Of a stretch of DNA of 64,000 nt, positions 9,748 to 19,203 are shown piece after piece. The stretch is from Acinetobacter sp. ANC 4169 (GTDB taxonomy: Bacteria > Pseudomonadota > Gammaproteobacteria > Pseudomonadales > Moraxellaceae): assembly GCF_002135355.1 (NCBI RefSeq), contig NZ_NEGE01000013.1, positions 62,001 through 126,000 of the forward strand, in the 5' to 3' direction. Below the pieces are notes generated by a model. It was not told where the DNA came from and did no database searches. It saw nothing but the letters and a program-made list of their open reading frames with translations. The position numbers and the translations under genes were made by a program. Every line of letters starts with the position of its first letter. The stretch's first letter is position 1.

Positions 9748-10314
9748 ATGGGGCTGTTGATTTTTTTTCTTTTAATTATTGCCGTGGTCGTGGCCTGTAT
9801 CATGATCCGCAATAATATTGTGCGTCATCACAATGCTTCTATTCGCGCCTGGTCGGATGTGGCCAGTTATGAACGTCAGAAACTTAAAATTCTAGATGGC
9901 TTGCAGCCCTTAGTAGAACAATATTCAAACTTTGAAAAAGGCACTTTAGAAAAAGTGACCGAACTGCGCCAGAATATTTTGAATCTCAACCTCAACAATG
10001 CCGATGTTGCCCAGTTACAGCGCATTGAAAGCTTGAACAAGGAAGTGATGCACAGCTTAAATGTCGTGGTGGAGAACTATCCGGAACTGAAAGCCGATGA
10101 AATTTATCTGAAAATGATGAATGAAATTGAAGAACAGAATGAAAATGTCGGTGCTGCCATTACCATTTTTAACCGCAATGTCGAGCTGTTTAATAACCAT
10201 ATTCAGGTTTTTCCCAATAACATCATCAATACCATGTCACTGGGTAAAAAAGCCATTCGTCCTTTTCGCGATCTGGCTGCCACGCAAAATTTTGACTATC
10301 GGCCTAATTTTTAA
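9748..10314 (+). CDS. LemA family protein
   Basis: 188 residues: an N-terminal membrane anchor (residues 2-19) followed by the all-helical LemA domain, with SIRAWSDVASYERQKLKILD near residue 31 and the typical helical-bundle heptads. LemA proteins are anchored in the inner membrane with the helical bundle outside; their biochemical role is unsettled. A good AGGGGA ribosome-binding site precedes ATG 9748. Its partnership with DUF3137 upstream is a recurring pair. Confidence 0.85.
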   Translation: MGLLIFFLLIIAVVVACIMIRNNIVRHHNASIRAWSDVASYERQKLKILDGLQPLVEQYSNFEKGTLEKVTELRQNILNLNLNNADVAQLQRIESLNKEVMHSLNVVVENYPELKADEIYLKMMNEIEEQNENVGAAITIFNRNVELFNNHIQVFPNNIINTMSLGKKAIRPFRDLAATQNFDYRPNF

Positions 10315-10320
10315 TATTCA

Positions 10321-10363
10321 GGACTTTTTGCGTTTCTTATTCACATATCAGCGCAAGAAGTCC
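10321..10363 (+). other. Long hairpin after lemA
   Basis: GGACTTTTTGCG (10321-10332) pairs with CGCAAGAAGTCC (10352-10363), 12 pairs with one G-U and a 19-base loop, six bases after the lemA stop. There is no T run behind it, so it is not a classical terminator. It may protect the 3' end of the upstream message or lower read-through into the next gene. Confidence 0.5.
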
Positions 10364-10415
10364 GTTAACCGATAGAATTAGAAAAAATATAACTTAACCA
10401 ACAAGAATAAAAACC

Positions 10416-11306
10416 ATGTTAGAACATATACAATTGCTGCAAGATGCGCTGATTGAAGAATTTTACTCATTATATGATCAATACAATGAAGATCATATTT
10501 ATGCTTGTGCCTTGGTCTTTAATGAATATTTATTGGTTGATTATCTGGCAATATCGACAACACGCAGTTTATTTGCCGAACATGAAGAGACGGTTCAATA
10601 TTTATCAGAGCAGGATAAGTGGGCAGTCAAAAAATGGCGCTATCGTTCTCCTCCATCAACAGAAAGTCGTTTTGCCCAATTTAAATCGCTTTTAGCGGAC
10701 TATTTAAAAACCACCCATATCTTTGGCAATCCTGTGCTGGAACAGGAACAAGCCAATGGGCAAAACAATTTAGATCTATTCATCACTGCGTTTAAGCAAG
10801 CTCAACAAGCCCTTGCTCATTCTTATGGTTTGGATATTAATAACATCGTTTTTTTTATCAGCATTCCCAATCGGCCTCAAGCAGTAGTGCATTCAGCGCA
10901 AAGCCTGAATGTTGACAGTTTATTATTGGCCGAGCTGATTCAACATCATGCCCCGCAAAATCTGCCTGCAAAAACCAGGACGAAACAAAAATTATCCCAA
11001 GCAGACAAAGACTTGCTGGTCGATGTGGCCCAGATGGTGGAAGTTGAACCTTATGATTATTTGCAAGTGGCTCAGGAAGCCTATTTACTGACCTTAGAAT
11101 CGACTTTTATTGATACTAATCCCTATATTCAGAAACTGATTCAGACTATTGCTGCAATGGATTCCGGATTAAATGATGGCTGTGCCCTAGAAAAACAGGA
11201 AATACTAGACCGCATTGAACAGTTCTATCATGCCAACCATAGCCTGCCTTTACCTCCCCCCCCATCACTTTCCCGATATACCGTGAAAAAGAAAGTATCG
11301 AGTTAA
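10416..11306 (+). CDS. DUF4303-like protein of unknown function
   Basis: A 296-residue cytoplasmic protein with no membrane segment. The first 85 residues (HIYACALVFNEYLLVDYLAI ... DKWAVKKWRYRSPP) resemble the start of DUF4303 proteins, a family seen in several genomic settings including polymorphic-toxin immunity loci; I consider this match tentative. The rest is helical, and the C-terminus has a proline run (LPLPPPPSL). It lies in line with the lemA pair and tgt. Function unknown. Confidence 0.5.
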   Translation: MLEHIQLLQDALIEEFYSLYDQYNEDHIYACALVFNEYLLVDYLAISTTRSLFAEHEETVQYLSEQDKWAVKKWRYRSPPSTESRFAQFKSLLADYLKTTHIFGNPVLEQEQANGQNNLDLFITAFKQAQQALAHSYGLDINNIVFFISIPNRPQAVVHSAQSLNVDSLLLAELIQHHAPQNLPAKTRTKQKLSQADKDLLVDVAQMVEVEPYDYLQVAQEAYLLTLESTFIDTNPYIQKLIQTIAAMDSGLNDGCALEKQEILDRIEQFYHANHSLPLPPPPSLSRYTVKKKVSS

Positions 11307-12554
<1,248 letters not shown>

Positions 12555-12630
12555 TCTCTCAGCATTTGCGCTGAAGAAAAAGACAAGGTAAATTGCAGAA
12601 CAAGTCAGTTTATTTATCATGTAGTTGATA

Positions 12631-12939
12631 GGGTCTGTTGACATTTCATAAATGAATTGCGTTGTAGGCTAAAATTGAGCAGGCAAGGAATGAAATGCAA
12701 AGAATGGTAATTCCATTTTTAAATTTCATAACGCAGTCTGAGATAATTTTAGCCACAACCTGAGCAAAAACAAAGCACTGCTTTGTTTGCAGCGCAAGGC
12801 GCAGCTGGGGACTGGAGTATTTTTTGGCACTACGTCGTTGTGAACTACGCATTTAGAATAACTAAATTTTGTATTTCACGCCTCGTATTGCCTAAAAAAT
12901 ACTCACAGTCGCAAACATAGACGAAGTGTCTACAGACCC
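12631..12939. mobile_element. 309-bp miniature inverted-repeat element (MITE-like)
   Basis: The left end GGGTCTGTTGACATTT matches the inverted right end (TGTCTACAGACCC and neighbours) with two mismatches in about 16 positions. TA flanks both sides (12629-12630 and 12940-12941), as expected for a TA target duplication. The only notable frame inside, 12646-12852 minus, resembles no protein I know and there is no transposase, so the element would be mobilised in trans by a TA-targeting transposase of IS630- or IS5-type. The body contains an internal CAAAGCA/TGCTTTG dyad. It ends only 29 bases before the yajC ATG. Confidence 0.8.
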
Positions 12940-12968
12940 TAATACATTTTTTAGTTTAGGAAATTGAA

Positions 12969-13298
12969 ATGAGCCTTTTTATTTCTACTGCTCACGCAGC
13001 AGGTGAAGCTGCACAACAACCAAGTTTGGTAACCAACCTTTTGATGATTGCAGTATTTGTCGCAATCTTCTATTTCCTGATCTGGCGCCCTCAAGCGAAA
13101 CGTGCCAAGGAACACCGCACTTTGGTTGAAAGCCTGGGTGTAGGAAGCGAAGTGGTATTTGCGGGTGGTCTGATGGGTAAAATCACTAAAATTGAGGGTG
13201 ATTTTGCAGTGGTTGAATTAAGCCGTGGCGTAGAAGTAAAAATTCAGCGCGCAAGTGTGATTTCAGTTCTGCCTGAAGGCACATTAAATAATCTCTAA
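12969..13298 (+). CDS. yajC: Preprotein translocase subunit YajC
   Basis: A small inner-membrane partner of SecDF. 109 residues with one membrane helix (about 23-43, LLMIAVFVAIFYFLIWRP) and a cytoplasmic beta domain containing VGSEVVFAGGLMGKI. TAGGAAAT precedes ATG 12969. The miniature element ends 29 bases upstream, so transcription must come from tgt through the element, from a promoter inside it, or from the few bases between. Confidence 0.95.
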   Translation: MSLFISTAHAAGEAAQQPSLVTNLLMIAVFVAIFYFLIWRPQAKRAKEHRTLVESLGVGSEVVFAGGLMGKITKIEGDFAVVELSRGVEVKIQRASVISVLPEGTLNNL

Positions 13299-13306
13299 TC
13301 AAAAAT

Positions 13307-13331
13307 AAGTCGTGCCCTTGCACGACTTTTT
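13307..13331 (+). terminator. Terminator-like hairpin between yajC and secD
   Basis: AAGTCGTG and CACGACTT pair perfectly around CCCTTG, followed by five T. It lies between two genes of one operon, so it should act as a partial terminator that sets secDF below yajC. Confidence 0.8.
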
Positions 13332-13350
13332 CATTTTAAGAAGAAAACAG

Positions 13351-15249
13351 ATGCGTTACCCAGCATGGAAATATCTGCTGATCATCGTGGTTTTGCTGAT
13401 CAGTACATTATATGCCCTGCCTAGTTTGTATCCCGATGAACCTGCTGTTCAAATTTCTGGTGCCAAAGCTGGTACCCAGATTGACCAAAGCATCGTACAA
13501 AAAGCAGAGCAATTATTAGAAAGTGAAAAAATTACCAGCCATGACAACAGCTTTAGCAATAATGCTGCCCTTTTACGTCTTGATTCTTCTGAAGCACAAT
13601 TAAAAGCCAAAGAAGTGTTACGTCGTGGGCTTGGTGATAATTATGTGGTTGCATTGAACCTTGCTCCAACCACTCCGGAATGGCTACAAAAAATTGGTGC
13701 CAAACCCATGAAATTGGGTCTGGATTTACGTGGTGGTGTGCACTTCTTGCTGGAAGTGGATATGGACAAGGCCATCAGCCAGCGCATGGAAACCTCGGCG
13801 ACCGATTTACGCCGTCAATTCCGTGACAACAAGTTAAAATTCAACAGCCTGGCTTTGAATAACAATACCATTACCGTACAGTTTGCCAATAACAGCGACC
13901 GTGAAGCGGTGATGGACTTCTTGCGCCGTAATGGTAATGAATTCAACCAGCAGGCGCTTGCTTCTGCTTCGGGTTCAACTTTACGCTTGAACTATACCGA
14001 TGTACGCAAGCAAGAAATTCAGTCGTATGCGGTGAATCAAAACTTAACTACTTTACGTAACCGTATTAACGAGTTAGGCGTAGCGGAAGCATTGGTTCAA
14101 ACTCAAGGTAGCAACCGTATTGTGGTTGAACTGCCAGGGGTGCAAGACACGGCTGAAGCGAAACGTGTCTTGGGTCGTACAGCGAACCTGGAATTCCGTA
14201 TCGTTTCCGATTTGAATGACCAATATATCGATCCATATACGGGTCAGGTAAAAGGCACACTTCCACCAGGTACAGAAGCTTTTGCTTATGAATCGCTGGA
14301 TAGCGGTCGTCAATTACTGCTCAACCGCAACCGTATTTTAACGGGTGAACGTGTACAAAACGCTTCAAGTGGCTTTAGCCAAGATAGCGGTGGTGCTGAA
14401 GTAAACATTACTTTGGACAGTGCTGGCGGTAAGCTGATGGCCGATGCAACCCGTAATGCAGTTGGTAAACGCATGGCGGTATTGTTCATCGAGAACAAGC
14501 AGAAGATCAGTTATGTTCCAGATCCTGTGACTGGTGCGCAAACTGAAGTTCGTACCCCGTATGCTGAATCTGTGATCATTAATGCGGCAACTATTCAGGC
14601 TGTATTGGGTTCTCAGTTCCGTATTACCGGCCTGGATTCACCACAAGAAGCGGCTGAACTTGCATTGATGCTTCGTGCCGGTGCCCTTGCTGCGCCGATG
14701 TACTTCGTCGAAGAACGAGTGGTTGGTCCTAGCCTGGGTCAGGAAAACATTGACAAAGGTGTGTTATCGACTCAAATCGGTTTCATTCTGGTCGCAATCT
14801 GGATGGTGGTATTCTTCCGTCTATTCGGTCTAATTGCCAACTTCGCCCTGGTGGCTAACCTGGCAATGATCCTGACAGTGATGTCATGGATTGGTGCATC
14901 CCTCACCCTTCCGGGTATTGCCGGTATCGTGATCACCATTGGTATGGCGGTCGATGCCAACGTACTGATCTGTGAACGGATACGGGAAGAAATGAAATGG
15001 GGTGCCTCGCCCAAACAGGCCATTGTCGCGGGTTATGATCGAGCCTATAACACCATTTTTGACTCGAACTTAACCACCTTCCTGGTTGCGTTTATTCTAT
15101 TTGCCATCGGTACCGGCCCGATTAAGGGCTTCGCGGTCACCTTGATGATTGGTATTGTCTGCTCGATGTTTACAGCCATTACTGTGACTCGTGCGATTGT
15201 GCAAATTATTTATGGCAAAAAACGTAACTTGAAAAAGTTGAGCATTTAG
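13351..15249 (+). CDS. secD: Protein translocase subunit SecD
   Basis: With SecF, uses the proton gradient to pull proteins through SecYEG from the periplasmic side. 632 residues: N-terminal membrane helix, a large periplasmic part starting with GLDLRGGVHFLLEVDMD, and five C-terminal helices containing GIAGIVITIGMAVDANVLICERIREE. The open frame begins 39 bases upstream within the terminator hairpin. The ATG at 13351 gives the typical MRYPAWKYLLI start and a spaced AAGAA site, so I chose it. Confidence 0.96.
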   Translation: MRYPAWKYLLIIVVLLISTLYALPSLYPDEPAVQISGAKAGTQIDQSIVQKAEQLLESEKITSHDNSFSNNAALLRLDSSEAQLKAKEVLRRGLGDNYVVALNLAPTTPEWLQKIGAKPMKLGLDLRGGVHFLLEVDMDKAISQRMETSATDLRRQFRDNKLKFNSLALNNNTITVQFANNSDREAVMDFLRRNGNEFNQQALASASGSTLRLNYTDVRKQEIQSYAVNQNLTTLRNRINELGVAEALVQTQGSNRIVVELPGVQDTAEAKRVLGRTANLEFRIVSDLNDQYIDPYTGQVKGTLPPGTEAFAYESLDSGRQLLLNRNRILTGERVQNASSGFSQDSGGAEVNITLDSAGGKLMADATRNAVGKRMAVLFIENKQKISYVPDPVTGAQTEVRTPYAESVIINAATIQAVLGSQFRITGLDSPQEAAELALMLRAGALAAPMYFVEERVVGPSLGQENIDKGVLSTQIGFILVAIWMVVFFRLFGLIANFALVANLAMILTVMSWIGASLTLPGIAGIVITIGMAVDANVLICERIREEMKWGASPKQAIVAGYDRAYNTIFDSNLTTFLVAFILFAIGTGPIKGFAVTLMIGIVCSMFTAITVTRAIVQIIYGKKRNLKKLSI

Positions 15250-15259
15250 GAGATCGAAG

Positions 15260-16225
15260 ATGACTGATATGACTCAACCGCAAAAGAAATACGGTCGCCC
15301 GGATGATGAGCGCGTCATAGACTTTATGAAGATTGCCAAACCTGCGGCAATCATCTCTATTCTTTTAACCTTGGCCAGCATTTTCTTTATTGCCACCAAA
15401 GGTCTAAACCTCGGTTTGGACTTTACTGGCGGTGTTTCTGCCGAGCTGAACTATAAGCAACCTGCCAATCAGGTCGAAGTTATTCAGGCTTTGAATCAGG
15501 CCGGTTTTAAAGATGCTGTGGTGCAAACCCTCGGTAGCAACAAAGATCTTTTGGTTCGTATGCCTGTTCAGGACATTGAAGTAGAAGACCTGAATAACGC
15601 CATCACCAAAGCGGCACAATTACCTAACAATCCGGCTGAAGTCCACAAGGTAGATTCTGTCGGTGGACAAGTCGGTAATGAACTTTATGTCCGTTCGGCA
15701 GGTGCTGTAGCCTTGGCATTGCTATTAATGCTGGTTTACGTGACCATTCGTTTTGAGTTCAAGCTAGCGGTAGGTGCGGTGCTTTCGTTATTCCATGATG
15801 TCATTGTAACCATTGGTGTTTTTGCCATGATGCAATGGCCGTTTGACTTAACCGTACTGGCTGCCATTCTGGCGCTTTTAGGCTTCTCGCTAAACGATAA
15901 CATCGTTGTTTCTGACCGTATCCGTGAAAATTTCCGTAAGATTCGCGGTGCTACGCCTCGTGAAGTGGTCAATATTTCTTTGACTGAAACTTTACGTCGT
16001 ACCATTCACACTTCTATGACCTTATTGCTGGTTGTGGTTGCGATGATGTTCCTGGGCGGTGAAGGTTTGCACTGGTTCTCTGTTGCCATGTTTATTGGGG
16101 TATTTGTCGGTACTTATTCTTCAATTTATATTGGTACTGCATTTGCCTTATGGCGTGGTCTGAACCGTCAGGACTTTATTGTTCAGGTTAAACCTGAATT
16201 TGAAGAAGAAGAAATTCCTAAATGA
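15260..16225 (+). CDS. secF: Protein translocase subunit SecF
   Basis: Partner of SecD in the inner membrane. 321 residues with six membrane helices, the GLDFTGGVSAEL segment after the first helix, and the conserved LLGFSLNDNIVVSDRIRENF region. It is ten bases after secD with a TAGGAGAT ribosome-binding site, so the two are translated from one message. A strong terminator follows. Confidence 0.96.
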   Translation: MTDMTQPQKKYGRPDDERVIDFMKIAKPAAIISILLTLASIFFIATKGLNLGLDFTGGVSAELNYKQPANQVEVIQALNQAGFKDAVVQTLGSNKDLLVRMPVQDIEVEDLNNAITKAAQLPNNPAEVHKVDSVGGQVGNELYVRSAGAVALALLLMLVYVTIRFEFKLAVGAVLSLFHDVIVTIGVFAMMQWPFDLTVLAAILALLGFSLNDNIVVSDRIRENFRKIRGATPREVVNISLTETLRRTIHTSMTLLLVVVAMMFLGGEGLHWFSVAMFIGVFVGTYSSIYIGTAFALWRGLNRQDFIVQVKPEFEEEEIPK

Positions 16226-16272
16226 TCCAAGCGATCGAAGTAGTTTCTATCTAACCTTCTTTGAATAGATAT

Positions 16273-16302
16273 AAAAAAGCCCATCACAATATGGGCTTTT
16301 TT
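16273..16302 (+). terminator. Terminator of yajC-secD-secF (bidirectional)
   Basis: AAAAAGCCCAT and ATGGGCTTTTT pair around CACAAT with T runs on both strands. It can also serve the minus-strand gene ending at 16369. Confidence 0.9.
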
Positions 16303-16368
16303 ATGCAGGTCAAAAATACAAAACGCTGTACCTTTAACTAGACATTTTATAAATTGAAATGCTCAAGC

Positions 16369-16803
16369 TTATAGCTTTGCAATATCCCCTTTTAATGCTA
16401 CCCCTGCAACCGCCATGCCTTTGGCACATTGATAAGTGGTACTACTCTTAGTCTCATTAGCCTTATAGTAGCTCACGATATTGGTCACGGCATTGGCCCC
16501 CTTTGCCTTGGCAGTATTCTGGAACTGGATCAAGGCTGAACGCAATACATGATCACATGATGTTTCAGCAGATTTGGCAAAGCCATTGGTTTTTTTGTTG
16601 GTCACCAAACCTTTTTGAATGACTTTGCCACCAGCACGCGTACCCGCCAAATAAAATTTAACCGAACCGTCCAGCGTACCGTCAGCAACGGCACGACTGA
16701 CCGCTTCCTGAAAGTTGAAGTCATGCATTTGATCTGCGGCCTGAGCTGAAACTACCCCACCCAAACACAATGCAGCTGTAAGTGCTAATTTTTTGATGAA
16801 CAT
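16369..16803 (-). CDS. Small periplasmic protein, 'excinuclease ATPase subunit'-like family
   Basis: 144 residues with a clear signal peptide (cleavage after AQA, about residue 22). The mature part has the segment SALIQFQNTAKAKGANAVTNIVSYYK, reminiscent of small YbjQ-type domains, and two cysteines (CDHVL and YQCAKG) that could form a disulfide in the periplasm. Homologues are often labelled excinuclease ATPase subunit, which cannot be right for a 14-kDa secreted protein. Function unknown. It follows the APE cluster on the same strand, 20 bases after its last gene, and could be read from the same message. Confidence 0.7.
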   Translation of the reverse strand: MFIKKLALTAALCLGGVVSAQAADQMHDFNFQEAVSRAVADGTLDGSVKFYLAGTRAGGKVIQKGLVTNKKTNGFAKSAETSCDHVLRSALIQFQNTAKAKGANAVTNIVSYYKANETKSSTTYQCAKGMAVAGVALKGDIAKL

Positions 16804-16823
16804 AATGTACCCTCTAGTTGTTG

Positions 16824-18044
16824 TTAGACACGTTTAAAAATCAGGGAGGTATTGATTCCTCCAAAAGCAAAATTGTTGCTCATAATAATATCGGCATGCA
16901 TATTTCTTGATTGTTTGACGATGTAATCCAGATCACCGCATGCCACATCAATTTCATCCAGATTTAAAGTCGGTATAAACTGGCTACGCTGCATCATTTC
17001 AATACTGAGCCAAGCCTCAATCGCACCGCAAGCCCCCAGAGTATGCCCAAAATAGCTTTTCAGTGAGCTGATCGGTTTCTTGCCCAGTACGCGAGCAGTG
17101 GCTTGGGTTTCTGCAATATCGCCTTGATCGGTGGATGTTCCATGCGCATTGACATAATCAATTTGATCTGCCGCAATTTGCGCATCTGCCAGGGCCAGCT
17201 CCATACAGCGCCCCATCATCTCGGAATCTGGACGGGTGACGTGCTGACCGTCGGTATTGCTGCCATAACCGATAATTTCTGCATAAATCTTGGCGCCACG
17301 TGCTTTGGCATGCTCATATTCTTCCAGAATTAAACAGCCTGCACCTTCACCGACCACCAAGCCATCACGCTTGCTATCGAATGGACGCGGTGTTTTTTCC
17401 GGATGTTCATTTTGGCTACTGGTAGCTAGCAATACATCGAATACCGCAGAACCGGCAGCACTGAGTTCCTCGGCACCACCTGCCAGCATCACGGTTTGCT
17501 TGCCGTACTTAATCGCTTCATAAGCCTGACCAATCGCCATAGAACCCGAGGTACAGGCGCTTGAAGTCGGCAGAGTTAAGCCTTTCAAGCCAAAATAAAC
17601 GGTCATGTTGACTGCACTGGTATGCGACATCATGCGGATATAAGTGGTGGCATTCAGCTTGTTCATGTTGTTATCAATCAACATGCTGCCAAATTCGCCA
17701 ATTGCATCGACACTGCCTGCGGATGAACCGAAGGCCACACCGGTTTGACCACTGCTTAAGATTGGGTCATTTAACAGGCCTGCATCTTCAAGAGCCTTTT
17801 CCGCACATACGGTTGACATTAGAGCCACTCGTCCCATGCCGCGGGTCACTTTACGGTTAAAATGCTTTGGGATGGTATAGGATTCGACCGGGCCGCCCAG
17901 TTTGCTGCGCAAGTCGGTATACACTTCCCAGTCAGGCATGTAGCGAATACCGCTTTTACCCTGTTCAAATTGACTAAAAATCTGCTCCGCGGTTTCACCC
18001 AAAGAGGTAATCCCGGCCATGCCCGTGACCACAACACGTTTCAT
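16824..18044 (-). CDS. apeR: Aryl polyene beta-ketoacyl-ACP synthase (ApeR-like)
   Basis: A FabF-type ketosynthase of 406 residues with a complete Cys-His-His triad: Cys164 in SSACTSGS, and the histidines in NAHGTSTDQGD and YFGHTLGACGA. It should extend the ACP-bound chain by decarboxylative condensation. The frame is open one codon further to a TTG at 18047, but the ATG at 18044 overlaps the TGA of the reductase gene by one base (TGATG), which fits translational coupling. The ape letter is assigned from the gene order I recall for the E. coli CFT073 cluster. Confidence 0.85.
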   Translation of the reverse strand: MKRVVVTGMAGITSLGETAEQIFSQFEQGKSGIRYMPDWEVYTDLRSKLGGPVESYTIPKHFNRKVTRGMGRVALMSTVCAEKALEDAGLLNDPILSSGQTGVAFGSSAGSVDAIGEFGSMLIDNNMNKLNATTYIRMMSHTSAVNMTVYFGLKGLTLPTSSACTSGSMAIGQAYEAIKYGKQTVMLAGGAEELSAAGSAVFDVLLATSSQNEHPEKTPRPFDSKRDGLVVGEGAGCLILEEYEHAKARGAKIYAEIIGYGSNTDGQHVTRPDSEMMGRCMELALADAQIAADQIDYVNAHGTSTDQGDIAETQATARVLGKKPISSLKSYFGHTLGACGAIEAWLSIEMMQRSQFIPTLNLDEIDVACGDLDYIVKQSRNMHADIIMSNNFAFGGINTSLIFKRV

Positions 18045-18769
18045 CAAATCAAGCCCCCATTGACTGAAATCACCTGTCGGGTGATATAACTGGCATCATC
18101 ACTGCATAAAAATTTCACCACTTTGGCCACTTCGTCGACATGCCCCATGCGTTGTAACGGAATCATTTTTAAGGCATGTTCTTTGACTTCTTCGGTGACC
18201 ATTTCAGTTTCAATTAGCCCGGGTGCCACACAGTTAACGGTAATTTTGCGTTTCGCCAGTTCCAATGCCAAAGCCTTGGTCGCACCAATTAAGCCCGCTT
18301 TTGCCGCGCTGTAATTCACTTGTCCCCGATTGCCCATCAAGCCTGACACAGAAGACAGGGTCACAATACGTCCGCCTTGTTTCAGGCGAATCATTGGCAT
18401 AACCAGCGGTTTTAAAACATTATAAAAACCGCCCAGAGAAGTCGAAACCACTTCGTCCCAGTCACTGTCGGTTAAAGCCGGAAATGCTGCATCACGGGTT
18501 AAGCCTGCATTCAATACCACACCATAAAATGCGCCATGTTCTGCAACATCTTGCTCCAGCAATTGCATGACTTTTTCGCGCTCATTTACGTCAAATAAGA
18601 GTGCATGGCTGGCTTGTCCCAAGGCCTGAATTTCCTGCACGACCTGTTCGGCTTCTTGTAGTCTGGAGCGTGCATGGACGGTGACATCAAATCCTGCCTG
18701 TGCCAGTTGCAAGGCAATGGCTTTACCAATTCCGCGGCTTGAGCCGGTTACTAAAATTCGTCTACTCAC
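18044..18769 (-). CDS. apeQ: Aryl polyene 3-oxoacyl-ACP reductase (FabG-like)
   Basis: A short-chain dehydrogenase of 241 residues: NADPH site GSSRGIG (residues 9-15), NAG at 87-89, and catalytic Ser140, Tyr153 and Lys157 in NYSAAK. It reduces the beta-keto group after each extension cycle. It starts with GTG at 18769, overlapping the preceding dehydratase stop by four bases (GTGA), so the start is fixed by coupling. It corresponds by order and family to ApeQ. Confidence 0.87.
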   Translation of the reverse strand: MSRRILVTGSSRGIGKAIALQLAQAGFDVTVHARSRLQEAEQVVQEIQALGQASHALLFDVNEREKVMQLLEQDVAEHGAFYGVVLNAGLTRDAAFPALTDSDWDEVVSTSLGGFYNVLKPLVMPMIRLKQGGRIVTLSSVSGLMGNRGQVNYSAAKAGLIGATKALALELAKRKITVNCVAPGLIETEMVTEEVKEHALKMIPLQRMGHVDEVAKVVKFLCSDDASYITRQVISVNGGLI

Positions 18770-19203
18770 ACTGACTTCCTGATCTCTTCTTTCATTTCTG
18801 GCGGCTCAAATACACTCAACATGGCACTAAAGCGATGTTCCCGGTATTCAATTTCACAGTGAAACTGCCCCAGCCCCTCATGTAAATAGCCTTGTTCGGC
18901 TTTAATCCGTAGGGTTTCCCCTAAAGCGAAATAAGGCACGGGCAACTGCATTTTACGCGTACCCAATAAAAACCCGATTTTCGGTGGCAAGCCCGACATT
19001 TTTCCTTTATGCCCCGCATAGACGCTAATAGTCTGCGCCATCAACTCAATACTGGTCCAGGTCGGTAAACCTTCAGCTTCACAAAACATCAGTTCAGGCC
19101 GAATCACCAATTCCGCAATGGCAAACACATCATTGGCTTCAATCAGATGATCGACAAACACCATTGGCTGTTCATGCGGGATAAACTGTACTGCATCCAT
19201 CAT
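18766..19203 (-). CDS. apeP: Aryl polyene hotdog-fold 3-hydroxyacyl-ACP dehydratase
   Basis: 145 residues of hotdog fold. FIPHEQPMVFVDHL at the N-terminus and TWTSIELMAQTISVYAGH place it in the FabZ-related ApeP-type dehydratases, with His10 and Glu53 as likely active-site residues. It should form the trans double bonds. I recall that in studied systems ApeP works together with a second hotdog protein, ApeI, which here is fused to the ligase at 28901-30571. ATG at 19203 overlaps the upstream stop (ATGA). Confidence 0.8.
   Translation of the reverse strand: MMDAVQFIPHEQPMVFVDHLIEANDVFAIAELVIRPELMFCEAEGLPTWTSIELMAQTISVYAGHKGKMSGLPPKIGFLLGTRKMQLPVPYFALGETLRIKAEQGYLHEGLGQFHCEIEYREHRFSAMLSVFEPPEMKEEIRKSV

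Noticed and set aside
12646..12852. 68-residue frame inside the miniature element
   Set aside because: No resemblance to a transposase or other family, low-complexity composition, and lies wholly within a repeat; treated as non-coding.
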